Assembly (NCBI GenBank): GCA_964420995.1
Contig: CAYQUX010000005.1
Coordinates: forward strand, 121,770 to 185,769
Direction: 5' to 3'
DNA from: Leptolinea sp964420995
Lineage (GTDB): Bacteria > Chloroflexota > Anaerolineae > Anaerolineales > Anaerolineaceae
DNA length: 64,000 nt
A program made the position numbers and the translations under genes. This document shows, piece by piece, positions 36,100 through 44,874 of the stretch. The notes under the pieces were generated by a model that saw only the letters and a list, made by a program, of their open reading frames with translations, was not told the origin of the DNA and ran no database searches. Position 1 is the first letter of the stretch; every line of letters starts with the position of its first letter.

Positions 36100-37749
36100 C
36101 TACGCGAAAGTTGGGGGTTGATATTCGCCCCAGATTGATTTCAACTGACCGGTGATCTCACCCAGCGTTATGTTGTTTTCAACACACAGAATGAAAACCG
36201 GCATCAGGTTTTCAGACCCCCTGGCAGTGCGCTCCAAAAGGGATAACAATTCTGATGTTTTTTGCACATCACGGTTTTTCCGCAAAGTTGCCAGCCGAAC
36301 GGTTTGTGTGTGTTCGATGGAAGTATCAACTTTCAGCCGATCAAGTTCTATTTTTTCATCAGTTTTGAAATCATTAATACCCACGATGATCTGTTGCTTT
36401 GCTTCAACCTCTTTCTGGTAATTGTAGGCCGCATTCTGGATTTCATTCTGAATATATCCCTGCTCAATGGCCGCCAGCGAGCCTCCCATTTCATCTATCT
36501 TTTGAATATACGCAACGACTTGTTTTTCAATCTCATCAGTCATTTGTTCCACCAGATAAGATCCTGCGATGGGATCGACACTGTCTGCCACACCTGATTC
36601 ATGCGCGATGATCTGTTGGGTCCGCAGTGCCACGCGCACAGATTTCTCAGTTGGCAGCCAGAGAGCTTCATCCATGCTGTTGGTATGCAGAGATTGTGTT
36701 CCTCCCAGCACCGCCGCCAGTGCCTGCAAGGTTACCCGGATCACATTGTTTTCAGGCTGCTGGGCTGTCAGTGTGGAGCCGGCAGTTTGCGTGTGGAAGC
36801 GCAGCATCCACGATTTCTCATCTTTCGCGCCAAAACGTTCTTTCATGATACGGGCCCATAACCGCCGCGCTGCCCTGAATTTGGCGATTTCTTCAAAGAA
36901 ATTGTTGTGCGCGTTAAAGAAAAAGGAAAGTTGTGAGGCGAAATCATCCACTGCAAGTCCCGCCTTGATGGCAGCCTCAACGTAGGCAATGGCATCAGCC
37001 AGGGTAAATGCCACTTCCTGAACTGCGGTTGAACCGGCTTCACGAATATGGTAACCCGAGATGCTGATGGTATTCCAGTGCGGGATATTTACGGTGCAAT
37101 ACTTGAAAACATCCGTGATCAACCTCATCGAAGATTTCGGAGGGAAGATATACGTTCCACGCGCGATATATTCCTTCAAAATGTCATTTTGAATGGTTCC
37201 CCGCAGGCATTTCTCTTCAATGCCATGCTTTTTTGCCACCGCCACATACATGGCCAGCAGAATGGACGCCGGCGCGTTAATGGTCATGCTGGTGGAAACC
37301 TTATCCAGCGGAATCTGATCGAATAACCTGTCCATGTCATCCAGGCAGGAAATGGATACCCCAACCTTGCCCACTTCACCGGCGGATATGGGGTCATCCG
37401 CGTCATAACCAATTTGTGTTGGCAGGTCAAACGCCACAGAAAGTCCAGTTTGCCCCTGATCAAGCAGGTAGCGGTATCGTTTGTTTGATTCTTCCGCGGA
37501 AGCATATCCAGCATACTGGCGCATTGTCCAGAATCGGCTGCGGTACATGGAAGGTTGAACACCACGAGTGAAAGGGAACTCGCCCGGGAAATTCAATTGG
37601 GTCATGTAATCGAATTCAGTTGGAATGACTGCCGCCGGGATTTCTACACCCGAACTGGTTTTAAACTTTCCCTTTCGTTCTGGAGCTTTTTTAACGGATG
37701 CCGCGTAGCGGTTTTCCAGCCAGGCTTTCCTTCGTTCCTCAAGATTCAT
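36100..37749 (-). CDS. Methylmalonyl-CoA mutase large (substrate-binding) subunit
   Basis: 549 residues from the ATG at 37749, which has GAGG five bases before it; in-frame sequence continues upstream to a TTG at 37809 without a better site. The TIM-barrel half of the B12-dependent mutase, with MRQYAGYASAEESN carrying the Tyr typical of methylmalonyl-CoA rather than isobutyryl-CoA mutases. There is no B12-binding domain, so a separate small subunit must be encoded outside the window. Operon with the epimerase. Confidence 0.88.
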   Translation of the reverse strand: MNLEERRKAWLENRYAASVKKAPERKGKFKTSSGVEIPAAVIPTEFDYMTQLNFPGEFPFTRGVQPSMYRSRFWTMRQYAGYASAEESNKRYRYLLDQGQTGLSVAFDLPTQIGYDADDPISAGEVGKVGVSISCLDDMDRLFDQIPLDKVSTSMTINAPASILLAMYVAVAKKHGIEEKCLRGTIQNDILKEYIARGTYIFPPKSSMRLITDVFKYCTVNIPHWNTISISGYHIREAGSTAVQEVAFTLADAIAYVEAAIKAGLAVDDFASQLSFFFNAHNNFFEEIAKFRAARRLWARIMKERFGAKDEKSWMLRFHTQTAGSTLTAQQPENNVIRVTLQALAAVLGGTQSLHTNSMDEALWLPTEKSVRVALRTQQIIAHESGVADSVDPIAGSYLVEQMTDEIEKQVVAYIQKIDEMGGSLAAIEQGYIQNEIQNAAYNYQKEVEAKQQIIVGINDFKTDEKIELDRLKVDTSIEHTQTVRLATLRKNRDVQKTSELLSLLERTARGSENLMPVFILCVENNITLGEITGQLKSIWGEYQPPTFA

Positions 37750-37835
37750 GTAATCCTCATCTTCATTAAGTACTAGTATATCCATATCAGGTAGAAAAAT
37801 TTCTCTCAAAATCCTCAGGGAAACTCGAGACCATA

Positions 37836-38051
37836 ATGTCAGATTTTCTTCAGCTTATTATGTCCTTAATAATTATATAATCAGCCGCAAAAATTGCCGG
37901 ACATCTCAGCACTCGTATTGGGCAACCGTCTGTTTTTGGTGAGTTACTGGTCGGGATATTACTTGGACCCTCTCTTATAAATCTAACCAACCTGCCATTT
38001 GTAACAGATTCACACCTGATCACAATCATAAATCCTGAGGAGAATGAATGA
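37836..38051 (+). pseudogene. Remnant of a KefB/CPA2-type cation:proton antiporter
   Basis: Translates as about 70 residues of the antiporter N-terminus (KIAGHLSTRIGQPSVFGELL, then VGILLGPS) with an in-frame TAA at 37878-37880. The rest of the roughly 400-residue transporter is missing. The match rests on recognised family residues, not on a search. Confidence 0.6.
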
Positions 38052-38407
38052 TGTTCCTGATCCTTTTGCTATTAAAACCTTGATTTTCTTGATGAAGTTA
38101 CAAATGCCTTGAATGAAGTAGGTGCAAGAAACATCACGGTTTTGGCCGGAATTGCTATAGCGAAAATGGAGGAAAAATTGGCATTACAGGAAGATTTTCC
38201 CCTTATACCTGACATGGAGACAACATGGAAAACCATGAGGAACCTTCACGAACTTTACTTTGTATTGTTCCCAATCAGATATGTGTTGACAGGTTATACG
38301 CTCAAATTACAGGAATTTTGAAAACCACAAAAAATGAAGAAACAGGAGTTTTTCTTTTTTTACCATTATCCTCAATAAATAGTCTGTACAATCCTGAATT
38401 TGTTTGA
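38048..38407 (+). pseudogene. Broken P-II-like small regulatory protein
   Basis: GAGGAG precedes ATGATG at 38048. The frame shifts after about ten codons; the next piece (NLDFLDEVTNALNEVGARNI from about 38085) resembles the first half of P-II-like proteins, and after a second shift near 38225 the piece EPSRTLLCIVPN...TGVFLFLPLSSIN resembles the second half. At least two frameshifts make it non-functional. Family assignment is tentative. Confidence 0.45.
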
Positions 38408-38432
38408 CTGTATCCTGACATACTGGTAAAAT
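38404..38432 (+). promoter_or_regulatory. Promoter of rplI
   Basis: TTGACT (38404-38409), a 17-base spacer and TAAAAT (38427-38432); predicted leader of about 58 bases. Confidence 0.7.
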
Positions 38433-38496
38433 TTTACTTCGCGTTGATCGTAGTACCCTTCGATCAATGACATTTTGTTGGAAAGGGATTAGAGAA

Positions 38497-39036
38497 ATGA
38501 GAGTTTTACTGATCAAAGATGTATACAAACTTGGGCGCGCGGGTGACGTCAAGCGTGTGGCCGATGGTTACGGACGCAACTTCCTCCTCCCCCAGGGTTT
38601 GGCTGTTCTGGCAACCATGGGAGCACTTACCCAGGCAGATCGCATTCGTTCACAGGCTGCTGTTCGGCGCGCTCAATTAAATGATGAGATGGGCGGTGTT
38701 TCCGAAAAAATCACCGGTCTGGTTTTGACCTTCGCCAGCAAAGCCGGCGAAACCGGCAAGCTCTACGGTTCCATCACCACCCAGATGATCGCCGATGCCA
38801 TCAATAACAAGGTCGGCACCAATATTGACCGTCGCGCGGTAGAAATCCAGCCCGTTCGTACTCTGGGTGAACACAAAGCCCGCATTCGCCTGACAATGGA
38901 TCTGGTTCCTGAAATCAAGGTCATCGTGCATCGTGAAGGCGAATCAGTAGCTGTTCCGGCTGCCGCCGCTCCCGAAAAAGAGGTTGCTACTGAACCTGTT
39001 GCAGAAACTGCAGAAACAACAGAAACCGCTGCCTGA
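38497..39036 (+). CDS. rplI: 50S ribosomal protein L9
   Basis: 179 residues from the ATG at 38497 with AAAGGG upstream. N-terminal RNA-binding part MRVLLIKDVYKLGRAGDV and GYGRNFLLPQGLA are diagnostic. A C-terminal Ala/Glu/Thr-rich tail of about 30 residues makes it longer than the usual 150. Stands apart from rpsF/rpsR, with which it is often clustered elsewhere. Confidence 0.95.
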   Translation: MRVLLIKDVYKLGRAGDVKRVADGYGRNFLLPQGLAVLATMGALTQADRIRSQAAVRRAQLNDEMGGVSEKITGLVLTFASKAGETGKLYGSITTQMIADAINNKVGTNIDRRAVEIQPVRTLGEHKARIRLTMDLVPEIKVIVHREGESVAVPAAAAPEKEVATEPVAETAETTETAA

Positions 39037-39066
39037 TCTTTCCACCATCGACTTTTTGAATTTCCT

Positions 39067-39106
39067 CCGGCCAGTACCAGCATTGCCTGGCTGGCCGGTT
39101 TTTTTT
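39067..39106 (+). terminator. Rho-independent terminator after rplI
   Basis: Outer stem CCGGCCAG / CTGGCCGG with an inner CCAG/CTGG pairing, followed by T8. It lies directly before the RodZ-like gene. Confidence 0.85.
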
Positions 39107-39109
39107 GAG

Positions 39110-39115
39110 TAAAAT
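39110..39115 (+). promoter_or_regulatory. -10 box for the RodZ-like gene, possibly leaderless
   Basis: TAAAAT seven bases before the ATG at 39123 and just past the rplI terminator; no ribosome site is present. Confidence 0.35.
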
Positions 39116-39122
39116 AGTCGTC

Positions 39123-40580
39123 ATGCCACTTACTATCGGAGAACAACTTAAACAGGCGCGGCTTACCAGGAACGCATCCATTGAGGATGTTTCTCGGGCG
39201 CTGCATATCCGCCCATTCTTTTTGGAAGCGCTTGAAGAAAATCGGTTTACTGATATACCGTCCATGGTGCAGGTGAAAGGCTTCATTCGCCTTTACGCCG
39301 GCTGGTTGAATCTATCTCCGCAAACTTTTCTCAACCTCCTTGAAGGCAAACCAGATGAACCGCTCCAGGAATCACCGGCTCCTGCCGCAGACACGAATAA
39401 AATAACTTCAAAACCGTCCGCCAAAAGAAAAAAGAAATCATCATCAGATGAACCTTCCAGTGATATGGATTCTATAGGAGAGAAATCCTCTTCGGATTCC
39501 TCTCCTATGGAAAATCCAGTTCCGGAAAAACCAAATGATGAAGACGTTGAATCAACGGCAGAGTCGCGCATCACATCCCAGGACCTGTTCCTCCAGATCG
39601 GACAGCAACTGAGAAGTTGCCGTACCAGCCTCAACATTTCCGTGGAGGACATTGAGAAACTTACCCATATCCGCTCTAGATATCTGATTGATATGGAGGC
39701 GGGTAATTTTAATGATATTCCTTCACTGGTCCAGGCTCGCGGCCTGTTGAATGGGTACGCCTCCTTTCTCAATCTCGATACGGATATGCTGCTGGGGGTA
39801 TTTGCTGAAGCGCTGCAAAAGCGCCGTATTGAACTATTACCTCCGACGCCTGAACCGTCAACACAGAAAAAAACCGTAAAAACCAAACAGCCGGTAAAAG
39901 AAAGGACCGGGATAAAACGATTTCTTACGGTCGATTTCATAATCGGCAGCGTTACTATTATTGGTCTGGTTGTTTTTGGAATCTGGTCTGCAAGCCAGGT
40001 GCTATCGTCCCGGCGCGATACATCGGCAAAACCACCCGCCATTGCCGAAGTTCTGGCACAAAACCCGACGACTGAGTTGAGGAATCAATCCACAGGAACA
40101 GTAGAACCCACTGATGTGGCTCGAAATCCGGAAGCAATTGGACAAATTCCCACCAGCAGACTTCAGGAGGAAGGTGCAGCTGCCGGAGGCTCACCTACGC
40201 CGCCAGTTCCCAGCCTTGGAAAAGCCTCCATGCAGGTATATATAGTTCCAAATCAACGGGTTTTTCTACAGGTTACTTCGGGGAAAAAAGTTGTCTTCGT
40301 TGGCCGGACGATTCCCGGCAATGCCTATCCCTTCACATCAGATGAGCGTATCGAAGTAGTCAGCGGAAATGCGGCTGCCTTGCAAATCTATTACAACCAG
40401 AGGGATCTGGGTACCCTTGGATTGTCCGGGCAACCGCTCCGTCTGGTTTTTTCAAAGGACGGAATAACCACGCCCACGCTGTCGATAACCACTCTTCCCA
40501 CCAGTACACCAATGGCAACTCTTACTTTGCGGCCAACGTCAACTCCAGTTCCTCCTACGGTCACCCCCCTTATTCCATGA
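39123..40580 (+). CDS. RodZ-like membrane protein with two HTH domains
   Basis: 485 residues from the ATG at 39123 (the in-frame TTG at 39105 lies in the terminator T-run). Two HTH_25-type helix-turn-helix domains, about residues 3-75 (IGEQLKQARLTRNASIEDVS) and 150-225 (IGQQLRSCRTSLNISVEDIE), are joined by a Ser/Pro-rich acidic linker. A basic stretch and one membrane span (about 268-290) lead to an extracellular RodZ C-terminal-like domain (about 365-450) and a Thr/Pro tail. Likely in cell-shape or envelope organisation. Stop overlaps the rimO start (ATGA). Confidence 0.8.
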   Translation: MPLTIGEQLKQARLTRNASIEDVSRALHIRPFFLEALEENRFTDIPSMVQVKGFIRLYAGWLNLSPQTFLNLLEGKPDEPLQESPAPAADTNKITSKPSAKRKKKSSSDEPSSDMDSIGEKSSSDSSPMENPVPEKPNDEDVESTAESRITSQDLFLQIGQQLRSCRTSLNISVEDIEKLTHIRSRYLIDMEAGNFNDIPSLVQARGLLNGYASFLNLDTDMLLGVFAEALQKRRIELLPPTPEPSTQKKTVKTKQPVKERTGIKRFLTVDFIIGSVTIIGLVVFGIWSASQVLSSRRDTSAKPPAIAEVLAQNPTTELRNQSTGTVEPTDVARNPEAIGQIPTSRLQEEGAAAGGSPTPPVPSLGKASMQVYIVPNQRVFLQVTSGKKVVFVGRTIPGNAYPFTSDERIEVVSGNAAALQIYYNQRDLGTLGLSGQPLRLVFSKDGITTPTLSITTLPTSTPMATLTLRPTSTPVPPTVTPLIP

Positions 40581-41917
40581 AAAACGCAAAAAAAACCTAT
40601 TATATTGAATCACTCGGCTGCGCGAAAAACACGGTTGACTCCGAATCCATGGCTATTTTGCTCAATCGGGCTGGTTACCAGGCTGTTGATAAACCGGCAC
40701 GCGCTGATGTCTTGCTTGTAAATACATGTGGATTCATTTCTCCCGCGCGCAGAGAATCACTCGATGAATTAATTCGTCTTTCCTCCCTTAAAAAACCAGG
40801 TCAAATCCTGGTTGCCGCGGGTTGTCTTACTCAGCGGGATCGTGACCTGGTTGTACGTGAAGTACCCAACCTTGACGGTATCATGGGAACCCGCCGGTGG
40901 ATGGATGTTCTCGACGTGGTCAATGCCATTCGTAATGATTCGAATCGCCAATCACCCCATTATCATTTACCGGATGTCCCTACCATAGGAACAGATGAAA
41001 AAGGTGTTCCCCGGGTCGCAATTCAGGGTACCAGCGCTTATGTCAAAATCGCGGACGGATGCCGCAGACTCTGCGCGTTTTGTTCCATACCTTTGATCAA
41101 AGGAACCGCGATCAGCCGTCCCATTGATTCAATTCTGAATGAAATCAAGCTTTTAGCAGATAACGGCATACAGGAGATCAACCTTATTGCCCAGGATGTG
41201 ACAGATTATGGCAGCGATCTAGGCATGAAGGACGCTCTGCCTGACCTCTTGGAAAAGATACATCAAACATCGCGTGAAATTCCCTGGGTGCGCCTTTTAT
41301 ATGCCTTCCCCGGAGCGGTATCAGATCGTTTGATCGCGCAATTGGGCGAAGGCAGGGTCGTTCTTCCGTATCTTGATATCCCCCTTCAGCATGCCCACCC
41401 GGACACACTTAAACGCATGAAACGCCCTTCCAATATGGACTGGGTATATAAAACAATAGAGAATCTGCGCGCCTCCAACCCGGATATCGCATTAAGAACC
41501 ACCTTTATTGTAGGATATCCGGGAGAAACAGACACAGAATTCCAAACCCTGCTTGATTTCATCCGTGAAATCCGGTTTGACCGGGTGGGTGTTTTCACCT
41601 TCTCATTTGAACCGGGAACTGCCAGCGAACCACTGGGTGATCCCATACCCCAGGAAGTCAAGGATGAAAGATACAACCTGTTAATGACCGAGCAGGAACG
41701 CATCTCCCTGGCAAAAAATCAAACCCTGGTGGGAAAACAACTCTCCATTTTGGTGGAAGGAACGGATAACGGCGTTTCTGTCGGGCGCAGTTATCGTGAC
41801 GCGCCAGAGATTGACGGCCTGGTTATTGTGGAAGACAAGTTACCCGTAGGCGAGATTTGCGACGTACAGGTCACCGGCGCAATGGCCTATGACTTGATGG
41901 CGAAAAAATCTATATAA
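40577..41917 (+). CDS. rimO: Ribosomal protein S12 methylthiotransferase RimO
   Basis: 446 residues. N-terminal MTTase domain with cluster ligands C15 (SLGCAKN), C51 and C83; radical-SAM motif C162/C166/C169 (CRRLCAFC); C-terminal TRAM domain. SLGCAKNTVDSE favours RimO over MiaB. It thiomethylates an Asp of ribosomal protein S12 using SAM and Fe-S clusters. Translationally coupled to the gene before it. Confidence 0.92.
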   Translation: MKNAKKTYYIESLGCAKNTVDSESMAILLNRAGYQAVDKPARADVLLVNTCGFISPARRESLDELIRLSSLKKPGQILVAAGCLTQRDRDLVVREVPNLDGIMGTRRWMDVLDVVNAIRNDSNRQSPHYHLPDVPTIGTDEKGVPRVAIQGTSAYVKIADGCRRLCAFCSIPLIKGTAISRPIDSILNEIKLLADNGIQEINLIAQDVTDYGSDLGMKDALPDLLEKIHQTSREIPWVRLLYAFPGAVSDRLIAQLGEGRVVLPYLDIPLQHAHPDTLKRMKRPSNMDWVYKTIENLRASNPDIALRTTFIVGYPGETDTEFQTLLDFIREIRFDRVGVFTFSFEPGTASEPLGDPIPQEVKDERYNLLMTEQERISLAKNQTLVGKQLSILVEGTDNGVSVGRSYRDAPEIDGLVIVEDKLPVGEICDVQVTGAMAYDLMAKKSI

Positions 41918-41931
41918 TATAATACTTATTC

Positions 41932-43188
41932 TCAGGGTGCTGGCTCAGTGGTTTCGGTTGCAGGTGGAGGTTCAGTAGTGATTACGTCGGTTGGTGGTTC
42001 TGTTGTGACTACTTCAGGGGGGGCACTGGTTGGTTGTATCACCTCTTCAGTGGGAGGAGAGCACTTATTGGTTGCTTCCGACAATTTTCCCTGGGTAACC
42101 TCATCAGTCGATAGTAAGAGGGCGTTCTGATATTGCTGCACAGCACTGCACGGATCTTCTTTACCCATCAGTTCGTCACCATAAAGGATGGATCCTTTTC
42201 GATAACGTTCCGCGGCGGTCATCCCTGAAGCATCACGCAGACCCGGTGCCGCGGCATAGAATTGTCCGAAGAATTCAAGTACCTTCGGCCAGTCCACACC
42301 CCAGGCAGCCACACCGCTTAAGTAATAGCTCGCGGTTTGAGTGTAAGAAATGGCCTCTTTATCCAATGGCCCAAATTGACCGGCCATGGTGATGTCATAA
42401 ATTCCCTGTTCAAGCATGCCGGTATTGATCCGGTTGATACCCCGGTTGCGAAGGCAAATATAGTAAAGCCCGTCCGTTTGAATGGCCCGGTAGGTCGGGT
42501 CAACCTGGCGAATTGTGTCAAGCGTGCTTAATGCGGCAACCCATTCTTTATTGGCCGCCTGTTGCCTGGCTTGAACGAATAATTCTTCGGTGTTGCGCGT
42601 ATCTTTGGTGGGAACAGGTGTTGGTTCAGCGACAATCGGGGTTGGCGTGGTTATCACCGCCTGTGCCATCATTACTTCAGCCAGTTTTTCTGTAACTCCG
42701 GGGAATTCTGGATTTAACTGGACTATATATTCGAGCCTTTTTCTGGCCGTTTCCAGATTTCCATCAGCCTGATCGGCTAATGCGAGTTGAAATTGAGTCG
42801 TGGTAACCAGGGCTATCTTGTTCTTCTGTTCGGCAAGGCGGGCTCTTACGGCTGAATTGTAGCCAATCCAACCTCCAACGCCGGCGCCCAGGATCAGTAA
42901 CAATAAACCAACCAGAATCCAAAGACCACGCTTTGGTTTGTTTACCAAATTGGGTTGAGTGGGAGGATCAACAGGTGGAGGGAAGTCCAATCGCACATCT
43001 GATTCAACAGGCAGAACAGCCTGAGTCTCATCCAACGAAGCTGATCTTTCGGGTACCGGTCTGGTGGTTCCCGGTGCTACACGTACTTGCATGGTTTTTC
43101 CTTCATGCAAAGGATCAACAACGATGGGAGAAGTATCTTCCGGTGAAATATCCGGTGGATTAGTCAAATCTGATTTTTTCTTTGCCAT
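41932..43188 (-). CDS. Membrane-anchored TPR-like protein
   Basis: 418 residues. A Pro/Asp-rich cytoplasmic segment (1-82) precedes one membrane span (about 86-110). The outer part has TPR-like helices (QFQLALADQADGNLETARKR, LFVARQ-like VQARQQAANKEWVAAL, SAVQQYQNALL) split by Thr/Pro linkers and ends in a Thr/Glu/Pro tail. Unknown role; convergent with rimO and 21 bases downstream of murJ. Confidence 0.65.
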   Translation of the reverse strand: MAKKKSDLTNPPDISPEDTSPIVVDPLHEGKTMQVRVAPGTTRPVPERSASLDETQAVLPVESDVRLDFPPPVDPPTQPNLVNKPKRGLWILVGLLLLILGAGVGGWIGYNSAVRARLAEQKNKIALVTTTQFQLALADQADGNLETARKRLEYIVQLNPEFPGVTEKLAEVMMAQAVITTPTPIVAEPTPVPTKDTRNTEELFVQARQQAANKEWVAALSTLDTIRQVDPTYRAIQTDGLYYICLRNRGINRINTGMLEQGIYDITMAGQFGPLDKEAISYTQTASYYLSGVAAWGVDWPKVLEFFGQFYAAAPGLRDASGMTAAERYRKGSILYGDELMGKEDPCSAVQQYQNALLLSTDEVTQGKLSEATNKCSPPTEEVIQPTSAPPEVVTTEPPTDVITTEPPPATETTEPAP

Positions 43189-43209
43189 GGTATGAATTAT
43201 AACCTCATA

Positions 43210-44754
43210 TCACAAGCGTGTTAATTGCTTCAATTCTGTCCAGATAAAAGGTATGGTTACGGCAGTCCCCAACGCCATCGAAATCAGGGATGTCAAAAGA
43301 GCTGGTATGGAATTCTGCAGAAGTAAAAGCACGCCCAACGCCACAAGACCTCCCACCCCTCCCGCCAGTATGCCCCGGGGAATGGTCTTTGTAAAACTCA
43401 CAGTCTCTTTTATTTGCCGTTTAAAAATCCATAATAACAGGATCGATTCAGATGTATAGGCGAAAAAGTCAGCCAGACTTATTCCAGGCGCTCCAAACTG
43501 TTTTGATAAAATAGCGGCCAGTCCAATAAAAACAACCAGGTTCAATCCCGCGACCCATAATGGGGTGATGGCATCCTTCTTGGCGTAGAAACTGCGTACA
43601 GCCACTTCCAGTACGCATTGACCGGCCAGACCGAGTAGATACCCTCTGGTGACCCATAGAACAAGGTCAGTCTGTTCTGGTTCGAAATGGAATACGGAAG
43701 AGATTACCCCCCCAAGCCCCACGGCCAGTATAAAAGCGACCGGGATGGTTATAACAATCAGGGTATGAATGGCCTTTTCAATCGTTCTTGAAAATTCTTT
43801 CCAGTCTTTTCTGGCTGCCAGTTCCGCAAGACTTGGAAGCATGGCAGTCCCTATGGCGGTCCCGATAAATGTCTCGGGGAATTGAAAGAACATCCATCCA
43901 TATGTCAGGGCAGATACAGATCCGGTGGGAAGTCGGCTGGCCAGATTGTCTCGCCCGATAAAAATTAGTTGAATAAAGACCATGGTAATCAGGCGCGGCC
44001 CAAGAATGGTCAAAACCTGCCGAACAGTCGGGTCACTCAAATGAATGCCAGGCTCCCAGTGGAAGTGATATTTTATCAATCCTGGAACCTGTATAAGGAG
44101 ATGTAATAATGCTCCGATAATAACCCCGTAGACTAACCCGTGAACCCCCATTCCAAACGCTGGCAGCACAAATGAACCTATGCGGTAGCCGGTTGAAGGA
44201 GCCAGGATCAGTGCTCCAAAAATCTGCCCGATATTGTAAAGAGACGGAGCGGCCGCCGGAAGAAGGAAATGCTGGTTGGCCTGCAAACCGGCCAGCACGA
44301 GCCCGGAGATGGAAAAGATGACCGTGGCAATCAGATTCAGGCGCATGAGGTCGGCTACCAGGAGTTGCTGTGGTCTATCAAATCCTGGGGCTATTCCAAC
44401 CTGCCAGTCAACCAGTTGAGTACTCAAAAAGGCGATGATAATAGCCAGAACACCGGTGACAATAAATGCCAGGTTTGCGATCCGGCTGAATAGTCTCCAG
44501 GCGGATTCACGACCTTCGAGCGTCATCGTCTGGGTGAGCACTGGGATAAAAGCCATCGCCAGCGCTCCGCCAGAAATCAGTGCAAACAACATGTCTGGTA
44601 AATTATTCGCCACATTGAACGCGTCAAGTTCCTGCGAAAGTCCAAACTGCCGGGCAATAATCACCTGACGCAATAATCCCAATCCCTTGTCGGCCAGGAA
44701 GAAGATAGCCACAATGGCGGAATTTTTCGAAATCTGGCTGAGTTTGATTTTCAT
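43210..44754 (-). CDS. murJ: Lipid II flippase MurJ (MviN)
   Basis: 514 residues with about 14 membrane spans. Family features: KGLGLLRQVIIARQFG near the N-terminus, DAFNVANNLPDMLFALISGG, and the MOP-superfamily layout. It moves lipid II across the membrane for peptidoglycan synthesis. Divergent from the metal transporter genes, sharing a 120-base intergenic region. Confidence 0.9.
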   Translation of the reverse strand: MKIKLSQISKNSAIVAIFFLADKGLGLLRQVIIARQFGLSQELDAFNVANNLPDMLFALISGGALAMAFIPVLTQTMTLEGRESAWRLFSRIANLAFIVTGVLAIIIAFLSTQLVDWQVGIAPGFDRPQQLLVADLMRLNLIATVIFSISGLVLAGLQANQHFLLPAAAPSLYNIGQIFGALILAPSTGYRIGSFVLPAFGMGVHGLVYGVIIGALLHLLIQVPGLIKYHFHWEPGIHLSDPTVRQVLTILGPRLITMVFIQLIFIGRDNLASRLPTGSVSALTYGWMFFQFPETFIGTAIGTAMLPSLAELAARKDWKEFSRTIEKAIHTLIVITIPVAFILAVGLGGVISSVFHFEPEQTDLVLWVTRGYLLGLAGQCVLEVAVRSFYAKKDAITPLWVAGLNLVVFIGLAAILSKQFGAPGISLADFFAYTSESILLLWIFKRQIKETVSFTKTIPRGILAGGVGGLVALGVLLLLQNSIPALLTSLISMALGTAVTIPFIWTELKQLTRL

Positions 44755-44803
44755 TTTGGTATCTTCTTTTTGTTTTTTTCCAAAAATCTATTTTATCAAA
44801 CTC

Positions 44804-44831
44804 TTGACAAGTCAAAGCTTTCAACGATAAT
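44804..44831 (+). promoter_or_regulatory. Promoter of the metal ABC transporter genes
   Basis: Perfect TTGACA (44804-44809), a 16-base spacer and GATAAT (44826-44831). The -35 box is part of TTGAC-AA-GTCAA, whose other arm could serve the divergent murJ transcript. Confidence 0.65.
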
Positions 44832-44837
44832 GATAAT
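44826..44837 (+). promoter_or_regulatory. Fur-family box-like operator over the -10 element
   Basis: GATAATGATAAT is identical to the first twelve bases of the classical Fur box. It overlaps the -10 box of the metal transporter promoter, where a Fur, Zur or Mur repressor would block transcription. The third hexamer is not conserved. Confidence 0.5.
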
Positions 44838-44874
44838 GTTTTTCAATAATAACCCTTGAAATTTTTTCGTCTTA

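Noticed and set aside
38109..38321. A 70-residue frame after the antiporter remnant
   Set aside because: It starts at a TTG without a ribosome site and fits better as one piece of a frameshifted P-II-like gene.
39105..39122. TTG start for the RodZ-like gene
   Set aside because: It lies in the T-run of the rplI terminator, upstream of the -10 box; the ATG at 39123 starts the conserved HTH.
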